A stretch of DNA of 64,000 nucleotides from Polyangia bacterium (GCA_030424595.1 JAUHWG010000016.1:62001-126000); one strand, 5' to 3'; shown: positions 25,858 to 38,700, counted from the first letter of the stretch. Numbers and translations: made by a program. Notes: generated by a model from the sequence alone, not told the origin.

Positions 25858-26130
25858 ATGCGTATCGGTTTCGCCACCTTTGTCTCGATCCTTCTGATGT
25901 CGACCTCCGCCTGGGCTGCGCCCGCTGGGGGAGACGCTGATGCCTCGGCCAACCGCGGACAGCAGGGAGGCACGACGGTCTACGACTTCGACGACGACAA
26001 CGTCGACGGTGAGCTGCTCTCCCCCGACGGTGCGAACATCTCGTCGCGAAGCGGGACGAAGCACGCGAGCCTGATCACGATCCGGCCACACTTCATCCCC
26101 GAGCTTATCCGCATGGCAAACGACGTTTAG
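25858..26130 (+). CDS. gltF: Small secreted protein, GltF-like
   Basis: A 90-residue exported protein. Signal peptide FATFVSILLMSTSAWA with cleavage at Ala-Trp-Ala near residue 20. The mature peptide is short, with Gly/Ala/Gln, then a conserved-looking acidic core VYDFDDDNVDGELLSPDG (about residues 41-58) and a hydrophobic C-terminus SLITIRPHFIPELIRM. The D-G-E-L-x-x-P-D-G pattern occurs in myxobacterial motility-associated small proteins as I recall them. In Myxococcus a small periplasmic protein, GltF, is encoded between gltE and gltG; this gene lies in that slot. The ATG at 25858 is chosen because it gives the signal peptide; longer forms have no such start. Orthology is inferred from position, size and export. 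Confidence 0.55.
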   Translation: MRIGFATFVSILLMSTSAWAAPAGGDADASANRGQQGGTTVYDFDDDNVDGELLSPDGANISSRSGTKHASLITIRPHFIPELIRMANDV

Positions 26131-26261
26131 TCGGCGGTCAGGCCACGCTCGTGCGCTGTGAGCAGGCACACAAGATTTATTCGGCGATTTTTCGCGAACC
26201 CGGGAACCTCAGCCTGACTTGCCTGTCTGTTCCGGCGTAACGCTGGACCGAGGACTCAAAC

Positions 26262-28358
26262 ATGTCCACCAAGACCCTCGCAATCAAGATCTTCTACGGC
26301 GATCAGCTCGTCGACACCCAGACCCTCGACCAAGACGTCATCAAGATCGGCAAGCTGAAGAGCAGCCATCTTTGCCTCGACGACGAGGCCGTCGCCCGGA
26401 TGCACGCCGTGATCGAGGTCTCGGGCGACGAGGTCCGGATCATCGATCTCGGATCGTCCTCTGGGACCCTGCTCAACGGTCAGCGGGTCGACAAGAACGC
26501 TCCGCTCAACGACAACGATGTCCTCGAGTTTGGGCCCTATCGCGTCGAGGTCGGCTTCGTCGTGCCGCAGCCGGTCGCGGCTCCGGTCGCGGCAGCTCCG
26601 GTCGCGGGGGCAGCAGCCGTCGCAGCCGCGCCGATGATGGCCGCGGCAGCGCCGATGCCCGCGAGGGCGCCGATCCAGATCGATGCCAGCGAGTTTGAGG
26701 TTCAGAACGGTAGTCGCGTCGCCGAGGTGGTGGCGATGTACGGGACGACCGTTCTCGACGTCCAGCACGTCGGTCAGATCAAGAACAAGCGCTCGCAGGC
26801 GCCGCTCTGGCTCGCGATCGGCGGAGCGATGATGCTCGGCGGCATCGGCCTCTTCGGCTACGAGGTGTCGCAGGACTGGGAGACCTACAACGCACAGGTC
26901 ATCGAGGCGAGCTCGACCGGCGGTGTGATGCCGACGCGCCCCGGAACCGGCCTTGGCGGTCTTGGCGTTGCCCTCGCGCTCCTCGGCCTCATCCCGTTTG
27001 GCATGGGGATGACGCGCATGGGGGACTTCGTCTCCCGCGACTTCACCATCGGCGAGGGACACGGCGCCTCCTTCCACGTGCCGCCCGCGGGTCTTCCTAG
27101 CCCCGCTGGCTTCCCGCTGGTCCGCGGCTCGGACCACGACTTCACCCTCAACTTCACCCAGGGGATGAACGGCGAGGTCACCCTCGACGGCCAGACGGTG
27201 CCCTTGGCTCAGCTCGTGAGCTCGGGTCGTGCCGCTGCGGCCGGGTCGCACTACAGCTTCCCGCTTCCCCCCGGAGCGAGCTGCCGCGTCGGCTACAACG
27301 ACGTCACCTTCTATATCAACTCGGTCGCGCCCGGTGCGGTGATCGCCACCTCGTCCGACAGCGACAAGCCGTTCTGGTTCTACAACGCCGGCTCGCTCGC
27401 CGTGATCGGCTCGATGATCTTCCTCTCGCAGCTCATCCCCGCCGACGCGCAGGACCTGAGCATGGACGAGATGATGGAGGACAACCGCTTCGTCGGGTAC
27501 TTGAACCAGCCCGACAAGCCCCCGGAGGAGGAGGAGCCGCCGCCGGAGGATCAGGACAACTCGGACGACGAGGCCGGCGGTCAGGGCCAGCGCCACAAGG
27601 GCGAAGAGGGCAAGATGGGCAAGCCGACCTCGAAGTCGAAGTCCGGCCTCTACGCGATGAAGGGCCCGAAGGACGCCATCCCGCAGATGGCCCGTAACTT
27701 CGACCCGGAGATGGCAGCTCGCCAGGCCGGTATCCTCGGCGTCATGAGCCAGCAGAGCGGCTCGTTCCTCGCATCGCCCTACGGCGGCGCGTTCGCGGTC
27801 GGCAACGACGACTCCGACGTCTGGGGTGGTCTGACGGGCAGCGAGGTCGGCGAGGCCTACGGCGTCGGCGGTCTCGGCCTGGTCGGCACCGGTCGCGGCG
27901 GCGGTGGTACCGGCGAGGGCACCATCGGCCTCGGCAACACCGGCCTCATCGGTAAGGGGGGCGGCGGTGGGTCGGGCTCCGGCTACGGCCGAGGCTCCGG
28001 CGCGGGCTTCGGCGGCCGCGGCAAGCGGGTCCCGCAGGTCCGTCAGGCGAAGGCGACGGTCCAGGGCGCCCTCGACAAGGACATCATCCGCCGGATCGTC
28101 CGCGCGCACATCAACGAGGTCCGGCACTGCTACAACCAGGGGCTGGCCAAGGATCAGAACCTCAAGGGTCGCGTCGCGGTGCAGTTCACCATCGGCGGCA
28201 CCGGCAAGGTCCCGACCGCGGTCGTCGCCTCGTCGACGGTCAAGGACGCCTCGGTCGGCAACTGCATCGCCAAGGCGGTGCGGCGCTGGAAGTTCCCGAA
28301 GCCCCAGGGCGGCGGCAGCGTCATCGTCACCTACCCGTTCGTCCTCGAGGCCGGCTGA
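26262..28358 (+). CDS. gltG: FHA-domain membrane protein with an AgmX/PglI-type TonB-like tail, GltG-like
   Basis: A 698-residue inner-membrane protein. Residues about 5-100 are an FHA phosphothreonine-binding domain (IKIGKLKSSHLCLDDEAVARMHAVI, then DLGSSSGTLLNG). An Ala/Pro linker (104-137) and a short conserved stretch come next, then hydrophobic helices near 180-200 and 228-248 and a later one near 375-390. A Pro/Glu-rich region and a Gly-rich linker (about 515-590) lead to a C-terminal domain of the AgmX/PglI type: IIRRIVRAHINEVRHCYNQGL, then GRVAVQFTIGGTGKV, CIAKAVRRWKFPKP. That tail resembles TonB C-terminal domains that cross the periplasm. FHA plus this tail is the architecture of GltG in Myxococcus, which links the cytoplasm with the outer membrane part of the gliding machine. 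The order after gltE and gltF-like genes supports it. Confidence 0.75.
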   Translation: MSTKTLAIKIFYGDQLVDTQTLDQDVIKIGKLKSSHLCLDDEAVARMHAVIEVSGDEVRIIDLGSSSGTLLNGQRVDKNAPLNDNDVLEFGPYRVEVGFVVPQPVAAPVAAAPVAGAAAVAAAPMMAAAAPMPARAPIQIDASEFEVQNGSRVAEVVAMYGTTVLDVQHVGQIKNKRSQAPLWLAIGGAMMLGGIGLFGYEVSQDWETYNAQVIEASSTGGVMPTRPGTGLGGLGVALALLGLIPFGMGMTRMGDFVSRDFTIGEGHGASFHVPPAGLPSPAGFPLVRGSDHDFTLNFTQGMNGEVTLDGQTVPLAQLVSSGRAAAAGSHYSFPLPPGASCRVGYNDVTFYINSVAPGAVIATSSDSDKPFWFYNAGSLAVIGSMIFLSQLIPADAQDLSMDEMMEDNRFVGYLNQPDKPPEEEEPPPEDQDNSDDEAGGQGQRHKGEEGKMGKPTSKSKSGLYAMKGPKDAIPQMARNFDPEMAARQAGILGVMSQQSGSFLASPYGGAFAVGNDDSDVWGGLTGSEVGEAYGVGGLGLVGTGRGGGGTGEGTIGLGNTGLIGKGGGGGSGSGYGRGSGAGFGGRGKRVPQVRQAKATVQGALDKDIIRRIVRAHINEVRHCYNQGLAKDQNLKGRVAVQFTIGGTGKVPTAVVASSTVKDASVGNCIAKAVRRWKFPKPQGGGSVIVTYPFVLEAG

Positions 28359-28585
28359 TCCGGCTTGGGCTCGACGAGCAGATCGCTCCAGCAGCGGTCA
28401 CGAGGGCGCGGCTTCGGCCGGGCCCTCGCCCGTTCTCGGCCCCTGTTCAAGCGATCTCGCCGTAGGGGGAGATCCCTGTGAAGAACCTGCCGTTGTGGGA
28501 TCTGCCCCCACAAGGGCCGAAGGCCGCTTGTCACCAGGAGATGCGGCCGCTACTATGCCCGAACTTCGCGCCTGGAAGGTCTGAC

Positions 28586-29491
28586 ATGCGTCGCAGCCTA
28601 ATCGTCGCTCTACTCCTCGCCTCCACGGCACTCTCTACTCCCGCTTGTAAGCTTGCGAGCCGCGCCCGTGTGCAGTCGATCAAGCTGATGAACGAGGGGA
28701 TTGAGTTCTCCAAGAAGAACAACTCCTCCGCCGCCGAGAAGGCGCTGCAGGACGCGATCAAGGCGGATCCCACTCACGCAGCAGCCCATCACTCCTTGGG
28801 CGTCGTCTACCGCAAGCAGACGAAGTGGATCGACGCTGAAAAGTCGTTCCAAGGCGCGATCGAGAACATGCAGGACGAGCCCAATGGCAAGTACTGGTAT
28901 GATCTCGGCGCCGTTCAGGCGGCCCAGGGAGAGGCAGACGGGGTCACCACGCAGGAGCGTGAGTCCAAGTTTACCGCGGCGATCGCCTCCTTCCAGGAGG
29001 CTCTGAAGCTCAACCCGCGTCTCTACAAGGCCCACTTTCGGACGGGGCAGCTCTACGAGAAGCTCGATCAGCCCGAGAAGGCTGACACGGAGTTCCGCAA
29101 GACGATCGAGCTCAAGCCAGAGTTCAGCCCCGCATTCGTCGAGCTGGGGAACATGTACATCGACTACGGCCACGCCAACGTCGCTATGAGCATTCTCCAG
29201 ATGGGGACCCAGGTCAACGAGACCGACGCTCGGATGTGGAACGGCCTCGGCCGTGCCCATCTCTCGCTGAACCAGCCCAAGGATGCGATCGACGCCTTCA
29301 CCAAGGCAAAGGCGATCGATCCAGACTTGGTCGACGCTCTCTACGGCCTGGGGATGGCGTACGCCGATCTCCGGCAGCGTTCCGAGGCCAAAGAGAACCT
29401 CGAACTCTTCCTCGGGAAGGCCGGGGACGCACCAGAGCACGTCGTCAAGGCCGCGCGCGACACCATGGCGCGCATGGACGACGTCATTTAG
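28586..29491 (+). CDS. TPR lipoprotein
   Basis: A 301-residue lipoprotein. The ATG at 28586 is chosen because GGAAGG at 28574-28579 is a good ribosome site and because it begins a typical signal (RRSLIVALLLASTALSTPAC, lipidated Cys at 21); an upstream in-frame GTG start gives an implausible extension. The mature part has five or six TPRs, for example AAEKALQDAIKADPTHAAAHHSLGVVY, FRTGQLYEKLDQPEKAD, FVELGNMYIDYGHANVA, MWNGLGRAHLSLNQPKDAIDAF. It lies between the GltG-like gene and the giant TPR gene, so it is probably a periplasmic or outer-membrane partner of the same machine. No specific Glt name can be assigned. Confidence 0.85.
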   Translation: MRRSLIVALLLASTALSTPACKLASRARVQSIKLMNEGIEFSKKNNSSAAEKALQDAIKADPTHAAAHHSLGVVYRKQTKWIDAEKSFQGAIENMQDEPNGKYWYDLGAVQAAQGEADGVTTQERESKFTAAIASFQEALKLNPRLYKAHFRTGQLYEKLDQPEKADTEFRKTIELKPEFSPAFVELGNMYIDYGHANVAMSILQMGTQVNETDARMWNGLGRAHLSLNQPKDAIDAFTKAKAIDPDLVDALYGLGMAYADLRQRSEAKENLELFLGKAGDAPEHVVKAARDTMARMDDVI

Positions 29492-29653
29492 CCCTTTTCC
29501 GCCCACCTCATCGGGGGATCCCTGTTCTGGGGTCCCTCGTGTCTATGGAGTGTGCTGGTACACCAGCGCCCAATACTTTCCCCGCGTGGCCCTGCGCAGT
29601 TGAGCCCCCTCCGTGACGAGTTCACGGGATGGGCTGCTGGGTGGTGCTGCGCG

Positions 29654-29683
29654 TTGATGCTGGCGCCAGGAGCGTGGTATATC
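29654..29683 (+). promoter_or_regulatory. Candidate promoter of the giant TPR gene
   Basis: TTGATG (29654-29659) and TATATC (29678-29683) with an 18-bp spacer, in the 249-bp gap before the giant gene. The predicted start near 29690 leaves a leader of about 50 bases. Confidence 0.35.
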
Positions 29684-29740
29684 CGCGGTCTCCTAGAGCG
29701 TGGGAATTCCCCAAAATTGCTCAACAAATAGGGTCCCCCG

Positions 29741-32700
29741 ATGGAACTTTCGAAGCGCATCAAGTCACGACTCAGCGAGGCCAAGGACTGGAGCAACGTG
29801 CTGGACCAATTGGAGTCCGAAGCCAGCGCTGCAGGAGATGCAGCGGCTCAGTCGCAAGCGTTCTTTGACCTTGGACGTGTTTACGAAGGCGTGCTCCTCG
29901 ATCGCGCGCGCGCCATGCAGTGCTTTCAGAAGGCATTCAAGCTCGATCAGAAGAATCTGATCGCGCTCCAGTACGCCCGCGAGATCTATCACCGGATGGC
30001 GCACCTCGAGATGGTGACCCGGCTGATGAAGCTCGAGCTCAAGGCGAACCGCGACCCGTCCCGCGCGTCGCACCTCAACTACAGCTACGGCTCCGCGCTG
30101 CTGAACCTGAACAAGATCGATCAGGCCAGCAAGTTCCTCGAGGTCGCTTCGAACAGCCCCGGTGCCGACAGCACCGTCCAGGATCGCTTTCAGGAGACGC
30201 TCTACGATCGCGGCAATTGGGAGTTCGCGCTCACCAACATCAACAACCAGATCTCCGCGTTGACGGGCCAGGCGGACCCGTTGGCGGCCGATGTGGCCAA
30301 GCGCGGTGAGCCGTTGTCGACACTGTACATGAAGGGGGCTCGGATCCTTCAGCAGGAGTCGCCGCAGGATCAGCGGCTCCTCCCCTACCTGTTCAAGGCG
30401 CTCGACGCGAGCCCCTCGACCGAAGAGCCGGGCTTTGTCGCCGAGACGATGCTCGCCGCTGGCGGTCACCTGCAGCACATCCAGAAGCTTCAGGACCGAC
30501 GGGCGAGCCTCGTCGATGAGGTTCCCGAGAAGGTCAACCTTCTCCGCAACTTCGCCGCAGTGTGGCAGGTCCGCCTGAACAACATCGAGATGGCGGCGTA
30601 CTTCTACCGTCAGGCGCTCGAGTACACCTACACCCACGGTGAGTCCACGCTCGCCGACGACCGGGGTTTCCCTTGGCACGTCGGCGCGTTCTACATCCTC
30701 AAGGGGCAGTCGGAGCAGCGCCAGGCGACGGACGGGCTCGTCGATCTCGCGGCTCGCGGGCTCGCGGTGATCGCCGACGCCCAAGATGCGGCGATGATCG
30801 CTGTCGCCGCGGCGGAGCTCGCTTGGCGATACGGCAACGATATTGACACGGCGCGACATCTCTTCAGCCAGGCGCTCGAGTTCGCTGGGAAGAACCCGGC
30901 GCTCCTCGAGTTCGCTGCAAGCCATGGCCCACTAGCGAGCCAGCCCTCTGGGCCGAGCGCGGACGAGGTTGCGGCGGCAGAGGCGGCGGCAGCAGAGGCG
31001 GCGGCAGCAGAGGCGGCGGCAGCGGAGGCGGCGGCAGCGGAGGCGGCGGCAGCAGAGGCGGCGGCAGCGGAGGCGGCGGCGGCAGAGGCGGCGGCAGCAG
31101 AGGCGGCGGCAGCAGAGGCGGCGGCGGCAGAGGCGGCGGCAGCAGAGGCGGCGGCAGCAGAGGCGGCGGCGGCAGAGGCGGCGGCAGCAGAGGCGGCGGC
31201 AGCAGAGGCGGCGGCAGCAGAGGCGGCGGCAGCAGAGGCGGCGGCAGAGGCTGAAGCAGCAGCAGAGGTCGATGAATCCGAAGGCGTCGAGGAGGGCGCG
31301 CCCGCCGAGGTTGAGGAGGCAGAGGCCGTAGAGGCAGCCGCTGTCGAGGAGACCGCGGACGTCGAAGAGGCAGAGGCTGTCGAAGAGGCAGAGGCTGTCG
31401 AAGAGGCGGAGGCCGTCGAAGAGGCGGAGGCTGTCGAAGAGGCAGAGGCTGTCGAAGAGGCGGAGGCCGTCGAAGAGGCAGAGGCCGTCGAAGAGGCAGA
31501 GGCTGCCGAAGAGACGACGGCGGTTGAAGAGACGGCGGAGGTCGCAGCGAGCGGCGAGTACGGCGGCGAGAGCTTCACCGCTGACGAGATCGAGATCCTC
31601 AAGGCCGCCGAGGAGGCGGCCGCAGCAGGTGGATCCCGGGCGATCGACGCTTGGCGTGATGCTGTGCATCGTCTCTCGGGCAAGCGCTATCCGAAGGCGC
31701 AGCTCCGCGAGTGCTATGTCGAGGCCGGCAAGTGGAGCAACGTCGCCGACCTGCTCAAGGACGACATCAAGAACCTCGACGACAGCGACCCCGACAAGCG
31801 GGCCGCCTACTGGGAGCTCATCAAGGTCTACGATGAGCACCTGCGTCAGCCCGGTCTTGTCGTCACGAGCCTCTCGGCGCTCGAGAAGCTGCTCGACGAG
31901 CAGGGCGACACGGAGGCGCTGCTCAGGGTCGTCGAGACCCAGCAGAGCCAGTTCGAGAAGATGAAGCGTTGGCCGGATCTGATCAGCCGTATTCGGCGTC
32001 GGGCCGAGCTGACGGAGGATCCCGCGGCCCAGGCGAGCCTGCACCTTGAGGCAGGTACTCTCTTCCTCGACAAGTTCAACAACCAGGCTGAGGCGATCAA
32101 GAGCTTCGAAGCTGTTCTCGAGTGTGACGAGAACAACCCGACCGCGATCACCAAGCTGAAGGAGCTCTACGCTCGTCGACGTGACTGGGAGAAGATGGTC
32201 GGCATCCAGCAGAAGGAGCTGGTGCTGATCGAGGATCCTGAGGAGCGGATGACGCAGCTCCTCGTGATCGCGCGGACCGCCGCGAAGAAGATCAAGAAGA
32301 ACGCGCTCTCGATCTCGCTCTGGAAGCAGGTGCTCGAGAACGACGCGATGAACATGGAGGCGCTCACCCAGCTAGAGGCGCTCCTCGAGCGCGAGAAGTC
32401 GTGGGATGAGCTGGCTCAGGTGTTGAGCACGCTCACCGAGGTCGAGAGCGACGAGCAGAAGCGTTCACAGCGGCTTATCAAGCTCGGCCAGCTCTACGGT
32501 GACAAGGTCAACGACAACCCGGCGGCGATCAAGGCGTGGGAGCAGCTCTACGAGCTCGACCCCGGGAATCGTCGCGCTCAGGATGCGCTCAAGAAGCTCT
32601 ACCTGGCGGAGGGGGCGCTCGACAGCCTCGAGGAGTTCTACGCCAAGCAGGACAAGTGGGGCGAGTTCGTCCGGGTCCTCGAGCGCGAGGCGGACGGTGC

Positions 32701-35700
32701 AGAAGGTGACTCTCGCACCAACCTCCTGATCAAGATCTCGGACCTCTATCGCGAGCGCCTAAGCAAGGCGGATCGGGCGACGAAGGCACTTGAGAAGGCG
32801 CTCGAGCACGACGACAACAGCCTCGCGGCGGCCGAGCGTCTGATCGACCTCTACGAGGAGGCGGCGGACGAGCGAAACATCGCCATGCCGCTGCAGGTGA
32901 AGCTCGCGCACACGGAGGAGCCGCACGACCGTCAGGTGCTCCTCCGCCGCCTCGCAGACCTCGCGGAGCGGATCTCTGCGGACCAGGAGGGGGCCTACGG
33001 CTACTTCCGGCAGGCCTTCAAGGAGGACCACACCGCCGACGATATTCGGGCGCAGCTCGGGCGCCTCGCCGAGGAGACGGGCCTCTGGTCGGCGCTGGTC
33101 GAGTCGCTCGAGGAGGCGATCGAGAAGTTCGGCGACGAGCCGGAGAGCATCCCCTTGCGTCTCACGGTCGCCGAGGTCTACGAGACCCGGCTCGAGGACC
33201 ACGACTCGGCCCTCGCGGCCAACCAGGCGATCCTCGCGATCAACCCGGAGGAGCCGACCGCGCTCACCTCTCTCGAGCGCCTCTACCTTGCGCTCGGTCG
33301 TGAGGTCGACCTTCTCGAGATCCTCGGCGTCAAGCTCTCGCTGGCGGAGGACGACGATGAGCGTCGCTCCATCCAGGGCCGGGTGGGTACGATCCAGGAG
33401 CGTCTCGGCAACAACGACGAGGCGATCGCCGCCTACGAGGCTGTGCTCGCGACCGGTGTTGAGGATCCCGAGGCCCTCGCGGCGCTCGATCGGATGTACC
33501 TCAACCTCGAGCGTTGGCCTGAGCTTTCGGACATCATCCGCCGCGAGCTCGCGATCACCGAGGATGAGGCCGTCGTCGACACGGCGAACTTCCTCCTGCG
33601 GCTCGGAATTATCTATCAGGACAAGCTGGAAGAGCCGGTCGCGGCGATCGACCTCTACCGCCAGGTGCTCAACACGGACCCCTACAACGAGGACGCGCGT
33701 ACGCGGCTCGAGGGGTGGCTCAGCGACGATGAGCTGAAGATCTCCGTCGCGGGGATCCTGCTGCCGGTCTATGAGGTCCTCGAGAACTGGCCGCGCCAGG
33801 TCGAGTGCCTCGAGAACCAGCTCGCCGCCGAGGAACTCCCGTCGCAGCAGGTCAGCTTGCTGCTCCGTATCGGAGTGCTCCTCGCCGGACCGATGGGCGA
33901 CGCGACGAAGGCCTTTGAGGCCTACAGCCGCGCCTTCCACATCGACCCGGAGAGCGAGCAGGCTCAGGACGAGCTCGAGAAGATCGCTACGATCGAGGAG
34001 CGCTTTGAGGATCTCGCGGCCCTCTACGAGGGGGCGATCTCTGCGGACCTCTCGTCGAGCCTGCTCCGAGGGCTCCTGATGAAGCTCGCCGACCTCTACG
34101 ATGAGCGTCTCGGCGACGCTGAGAAGGCGACCGAGTACTACAAGCGTGCGCTCGACGTGGACCCCGACAACGTCGGTGCCCTCGACGCGCTAGAGAAGCT
34201 CTACGGTCGCGCGGAGAACTGGGGCGAGCTCCTCGACGTCTACCGCAACAAGGTCGTCCTCTCGAACGACATGGACCAGCGCCAGGAGCTCCGCTTCCGG
34301 ATCGCGACGATCCAGGACGAGCGGCTCGGCAAGCCGACCGAGGCGATCACGACCTTCAACGAGATTCTCGCGGACGACTACGAGAACCTTCGGTCGCTCC
34401 TCGCGCTCGACCGCCTCTACCTGGGGCAGGAGATGTGGATCGAGCTCTCGGAGAACCTCGAGCGTCAGCTGACGATGGCTCAGGAGGCAGAGGAGCTGAT
34501 CACGCTCAACCTCCGCCTCGGTGAGCTCCGCCTGGTGCGCCTCGAGCAGCCGGGTCTCGCGGTCGAGAACTACCGCCGGGTCTTCGAGTTCGATCCCGGC
34601 AACGAGGTCGCGCTCGCGGCCATGGAACAGCTCCTCGAGAACGAGGACGAGCAGCTGACGGTCGCCAAGATCTTGGAGCCGATCTACCGCACGGCGAACC
34701 AGTGGCCGCGGTTGATCCAGACCTACGAGATCATGGTCAAGCACTCCGGGGATCCTGCCGAGAAGATCGGGCTCCTCCACGGCATCGCCGAGCTGCATCA
34801 GATCATCGGTGATGAGCAGGCTGCGTTCAACGCCCTCGGTCGGGCCTACCGCGCCGATCCGTCGAGCGAGGAGTCGCAGGGGCGCATCGAGAACCTCGCC
34901 CGGCAGATGGGCTCCTACGCGGAGCTGGTCAGCCTCTACGAGGACTCGATCCCCGACATCCTGGACGACGGGCTGGGGATCCTGATCCTCTTCAAGGTCG
35001 CCCAGATCTACGAGGGGGTGCTCGACAACGCGGCCCAGGCGGCCGCGGCGTACGACCGGATCCTCGGGATCGATCCCGCGAACTTCGCCGCGATCGACGC
35101 GCTCATCGAGCTCCACCGTCGGACCAACAACTTCGACTCCCTCGTCGAGGCGGTCGTCCGCAAGGCGGACATGGTCGAGAGCATGGACGACCGCAAGGCG
35201 CTCCTCCTCTACGCGGCCAATGTTCGCGAGTCGGTGATGGAGAACCCCGCCGGGGCGATCGAGCTCTATCAGCAGGTGCTCGGGATCGACGACTCGGATC
35301 TGACCGCGCTGGACGCCCTCGAGAAGCTCTACGTACAGACCGAGTCGTGGGTTGACCTGAAGGACATCTACCGCCGCAAGGTCGAGCTATCGGCGACCGA
35401 GCCGGAGGTTCAGCGGCAGGTCCTCCACGTGCTCGGCCAGGTGTACGAGCAGCGCCTCTCGGACTTCGAGCTGGCGATGGACACCTACCGCCAGGTCCTC
35501 GACCTCGAGCCGCACGACTACGACGCGATCCTGGCGCTGGATCGTCTCTACGGTCAGGCGGAGCGCTGGCCCGACCAGCTCCAGATCCTCCAGCGCGCCG
35601 TGGAGCTGAACGGCGAGCGGGAGGCCCAGATCGAGTATCGCTTCCGGATCGGCAACCTCTGGGAGAGCAAGCTGATGGACACCGTCCAGGCCGTCGAGGC

Positions 35701-38700
35701 CTACCGCGACGTCCTCGAGCTCGCCGCCGATCACGAGGGGACGATCGAGGCGCTCGGCCGGATCGTCCACGGCGACAACCAGCCGATGCTCGCCGCTGAG
35801 GTGCTCGCACCGCTCTACGATCAGCTCGCAGAGTGGGAGAAGCTCGTCGACATCTACGATGTGATGGCGAGGAACACCGACGATCCGCAGGCGAAGATCG
35901 ATCGACTGCACCAGATCGCGGCGATCTACGAGCGTCAGCTCCAGGTCTACGAGAGCGCCTTCGACGCCTACGCCCGCGCTCTCGCGGTCGAGCCGACGCA
36001 CGCGGAGACCTTGGAGCAGCTCGGTCGCCTCGCAGAGGTGACCAGCGAGTGGGAGCGCCTCAGCGAGCTCTTCTCGGACCAGGCTGAGAACGTCCTCGAC
36101 CCGACCGTGAAGGTCGACATGCACCTGCGGGTCGCGGCGATCCAGGAGAGCAGCCTGGGGAACATCGAAGAGGCGATCAGCCGCTACCAGATGATCCTCG
36201 AGCTCGAGCCGGAGAGCGAGGCTGCGGTGGCTGAGCTCGATCGCGTCTACACCAGCCTCGAGCGCTGGGAGGACCTGGTCGAGATCCTTCGCCGTCAGGC
36301 GATGACCTCAGACGACGAGAACGAGGCGATCGAGCATCAGTTCCGGATGGCCCAGATCTACCAGATGAACATGAGCGACCTGCCTCATGCCATCGAGGTC
36401 TATCGCGAGATCCTCAACATCAACCCCGATCACAGCGCGACTCTCGGCTCGCTCGAGATGATCTTCGCTGAGGGCGACCATCAACAAGAGATCGCGGAGA
36501 TCCTGGAGCCGCTCTACTACGCCGCTGAGCGTTGGGACGCGCTGGTGAAGCTCGGCGAGGTGAAGCTCGGCGTGACCGCCGACGCGGTCGACCGGATGGG
36601 CATCATCCAGAACGTCGCCGAGATCTGCGAGCGACGTCTCGGTGATGCGGGGCAGGCCTTCTACTGGTGGCTGCGCGCCTACATGGACGACCCGCTCAAC
36701 CCGCAGGTCAACGAAGAGATGACCCGCCTGGCGGAGATCACCCAGGAGTGGGCCTACATCGTCGATGTCGGCGATCAGGTGCTCGAGGTCGAGGGGGTCT
36801 CCGACGAGGTCAGCCTCGCGGTGCTCGCCCGCTCTGGTCGCGTGCTCGACCAGCACTTGCAGGATTCGGCGCGGGCGATCGACGCCTACGTCCGGGTCCG
36901 CGGCTACGATCCCGATCATCAGGAGGCGCTCGCCGCCCTCGACCGCATCTACAGCCAGTCGGCGATGTGGGACGAGCTGGTGGAGGTGCTGCAAAAGCGC
37001 ATCGAGAACACGATGGACGCGGAGGTCCTGATCGACCTCCACACCCGCCTGGCCGGGGCCTACGACCGCTACCTCGGTCGTCCAGAGGACGCGATCGCGT
37101 CCTACAACCAGGTCCTGGAGCTCGACCCCAACAGCCGCGTCGGGCTGGAGAGCCTCGAGGCGCTCTACCTCAACCATCAGCGCTGGTCGGACCTCTACGA
37201 CAACTATCAGCGGATGGTCGACACGGCCAACACCGACGAGGAGATGGCCGGCTGCTACCAGCGGATGGCGAAGCTCGCCTCGGAGTGCCTCGACCGGGAG
37301 CTCGACTCCGTCGACCTCTGGGGCCGCGTGCTCGACCTCCGCGGTGAGGACGCGCTCGCGCTCGGCGAGCTCGCAGCGCTCCATGAGCGCTCCAACCGTT
37401 GGGAGGAGTACGTCGAGATCCTCGAGCGCCAGGTCTATGTCCTTGAGGACAGAGACCCGAAGGTCGCGGTCTTCCAGTCCCTCGGCCGGACCTACGGCGA
37501 GAAGCTGGACAACGAGCGAAAGTCGATCGACGCCTGGCTCTCAGCGCTCGACCTCGACGACGCCAACGTCGACACGCTCTACGCTCTGCACACGATCTAC
37601 GAGCGAAACGAGTCGTGGGTCGAGTTCACGGACATCCTCCGCCGCCTGATCGCGGTCGGACCGGCTGTCCTCGACATCGAGCAGATCCGCGACTACTACG
37701 CGCAGCTCGGCCGCATCGAGGGCGAGTACTTGATGCAGACGGACGCGGCGATCGAGGCCTGGCACAAGGTCCTCGACCTCGACCCGTCGAACATGGAGGC
37801 GCTCGCCGCCTTGGAGCAGCTCTACTCGAGCCAGGCTCGCTGGCAGGAGGTCATCAAGGTCCTCGAGCGCAAGACCAACGTCGTCGGCGATGACGAGTCG
37901 AAGATCGACGTCCTGATGCAGATCGCTCAGATCTGGGAGGAGCAGCTCGACGACAAGCTGCAGGCCTCTGGCGCCTACATGGAGATCCAGGAGATCGAGC
38001 CGCTCCACGTCGCCGCCGGCGATGCGCTGGAGAACATCTACCGCGTCAGCGAGGACTGGGGCTCGCTCTCCGAGCTCCTCATCACGCGGGCGGAGATTTC
38101 GCCGGATCCGAAGGTCAAGGTGGCGAGCCTGCAGGGCGCCGCCAAGGTCTTCGAGAGCGAGATCGGCGACCTCGACAACGCCTTCATGGTCCTCCAGGCG
38201 GCGTTCAACGTCGACTACTCCGACGAGAAGACCTCCCGCGAGCTCGAGCGTCTGGCGACAGCCGCTGGCAAGTGGGGCGACCTCCTCAACGAGTACAACG
38301 GCATCGTCACCCAGATCCCTGACCCGCTCGAGCGCTGTGAGCTCTGGGTCAAGATCGGCCGCTGGTACGGGGAGCACCTCGACCGTCCGGACTACGGGAT
38401 CCAGTCGCTGCAGAAGGCGCTCGCGCTCAACCCTGAGAGCGTCAACGCCCTCCGCGAGCTGGTGAGCTTCTACCGCCGAGACAACCAGGCGAAGGAGCTC
38501 GGCGAGACGCTCGAGCGCCTCGTGCCCCTGGAGGTCGAGCCCGAGATCAAGGCGAAGGCCCTCCAGGACCTCGCTGAGGTCAGGGAGACCGGCCTTAGCA
38601 AGGTCGGCGGCGCGATCGAGGCCTACCGGCAGATCCTCGAGGTCGACCCGGACAGCGTCGTCGCGCTCGACAACCTCGCGCGCCTCTACGAGAGCGAGGG

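Noticed and set aside
28478..28585. Upstream start for the TPR lipoprotein
   Set aside because: The ATG at 28586 has a GGAAGG ribosome site and begins the lipoprotein signal; the extension shows neither.
30691..31683. Long antisense Ser/Ala frames opposite the repeat tract of the giant TPR gene
   Set aside because: They are mirror images of the EAAAA and EEAEAV coding repeats and have no independent coding signal.
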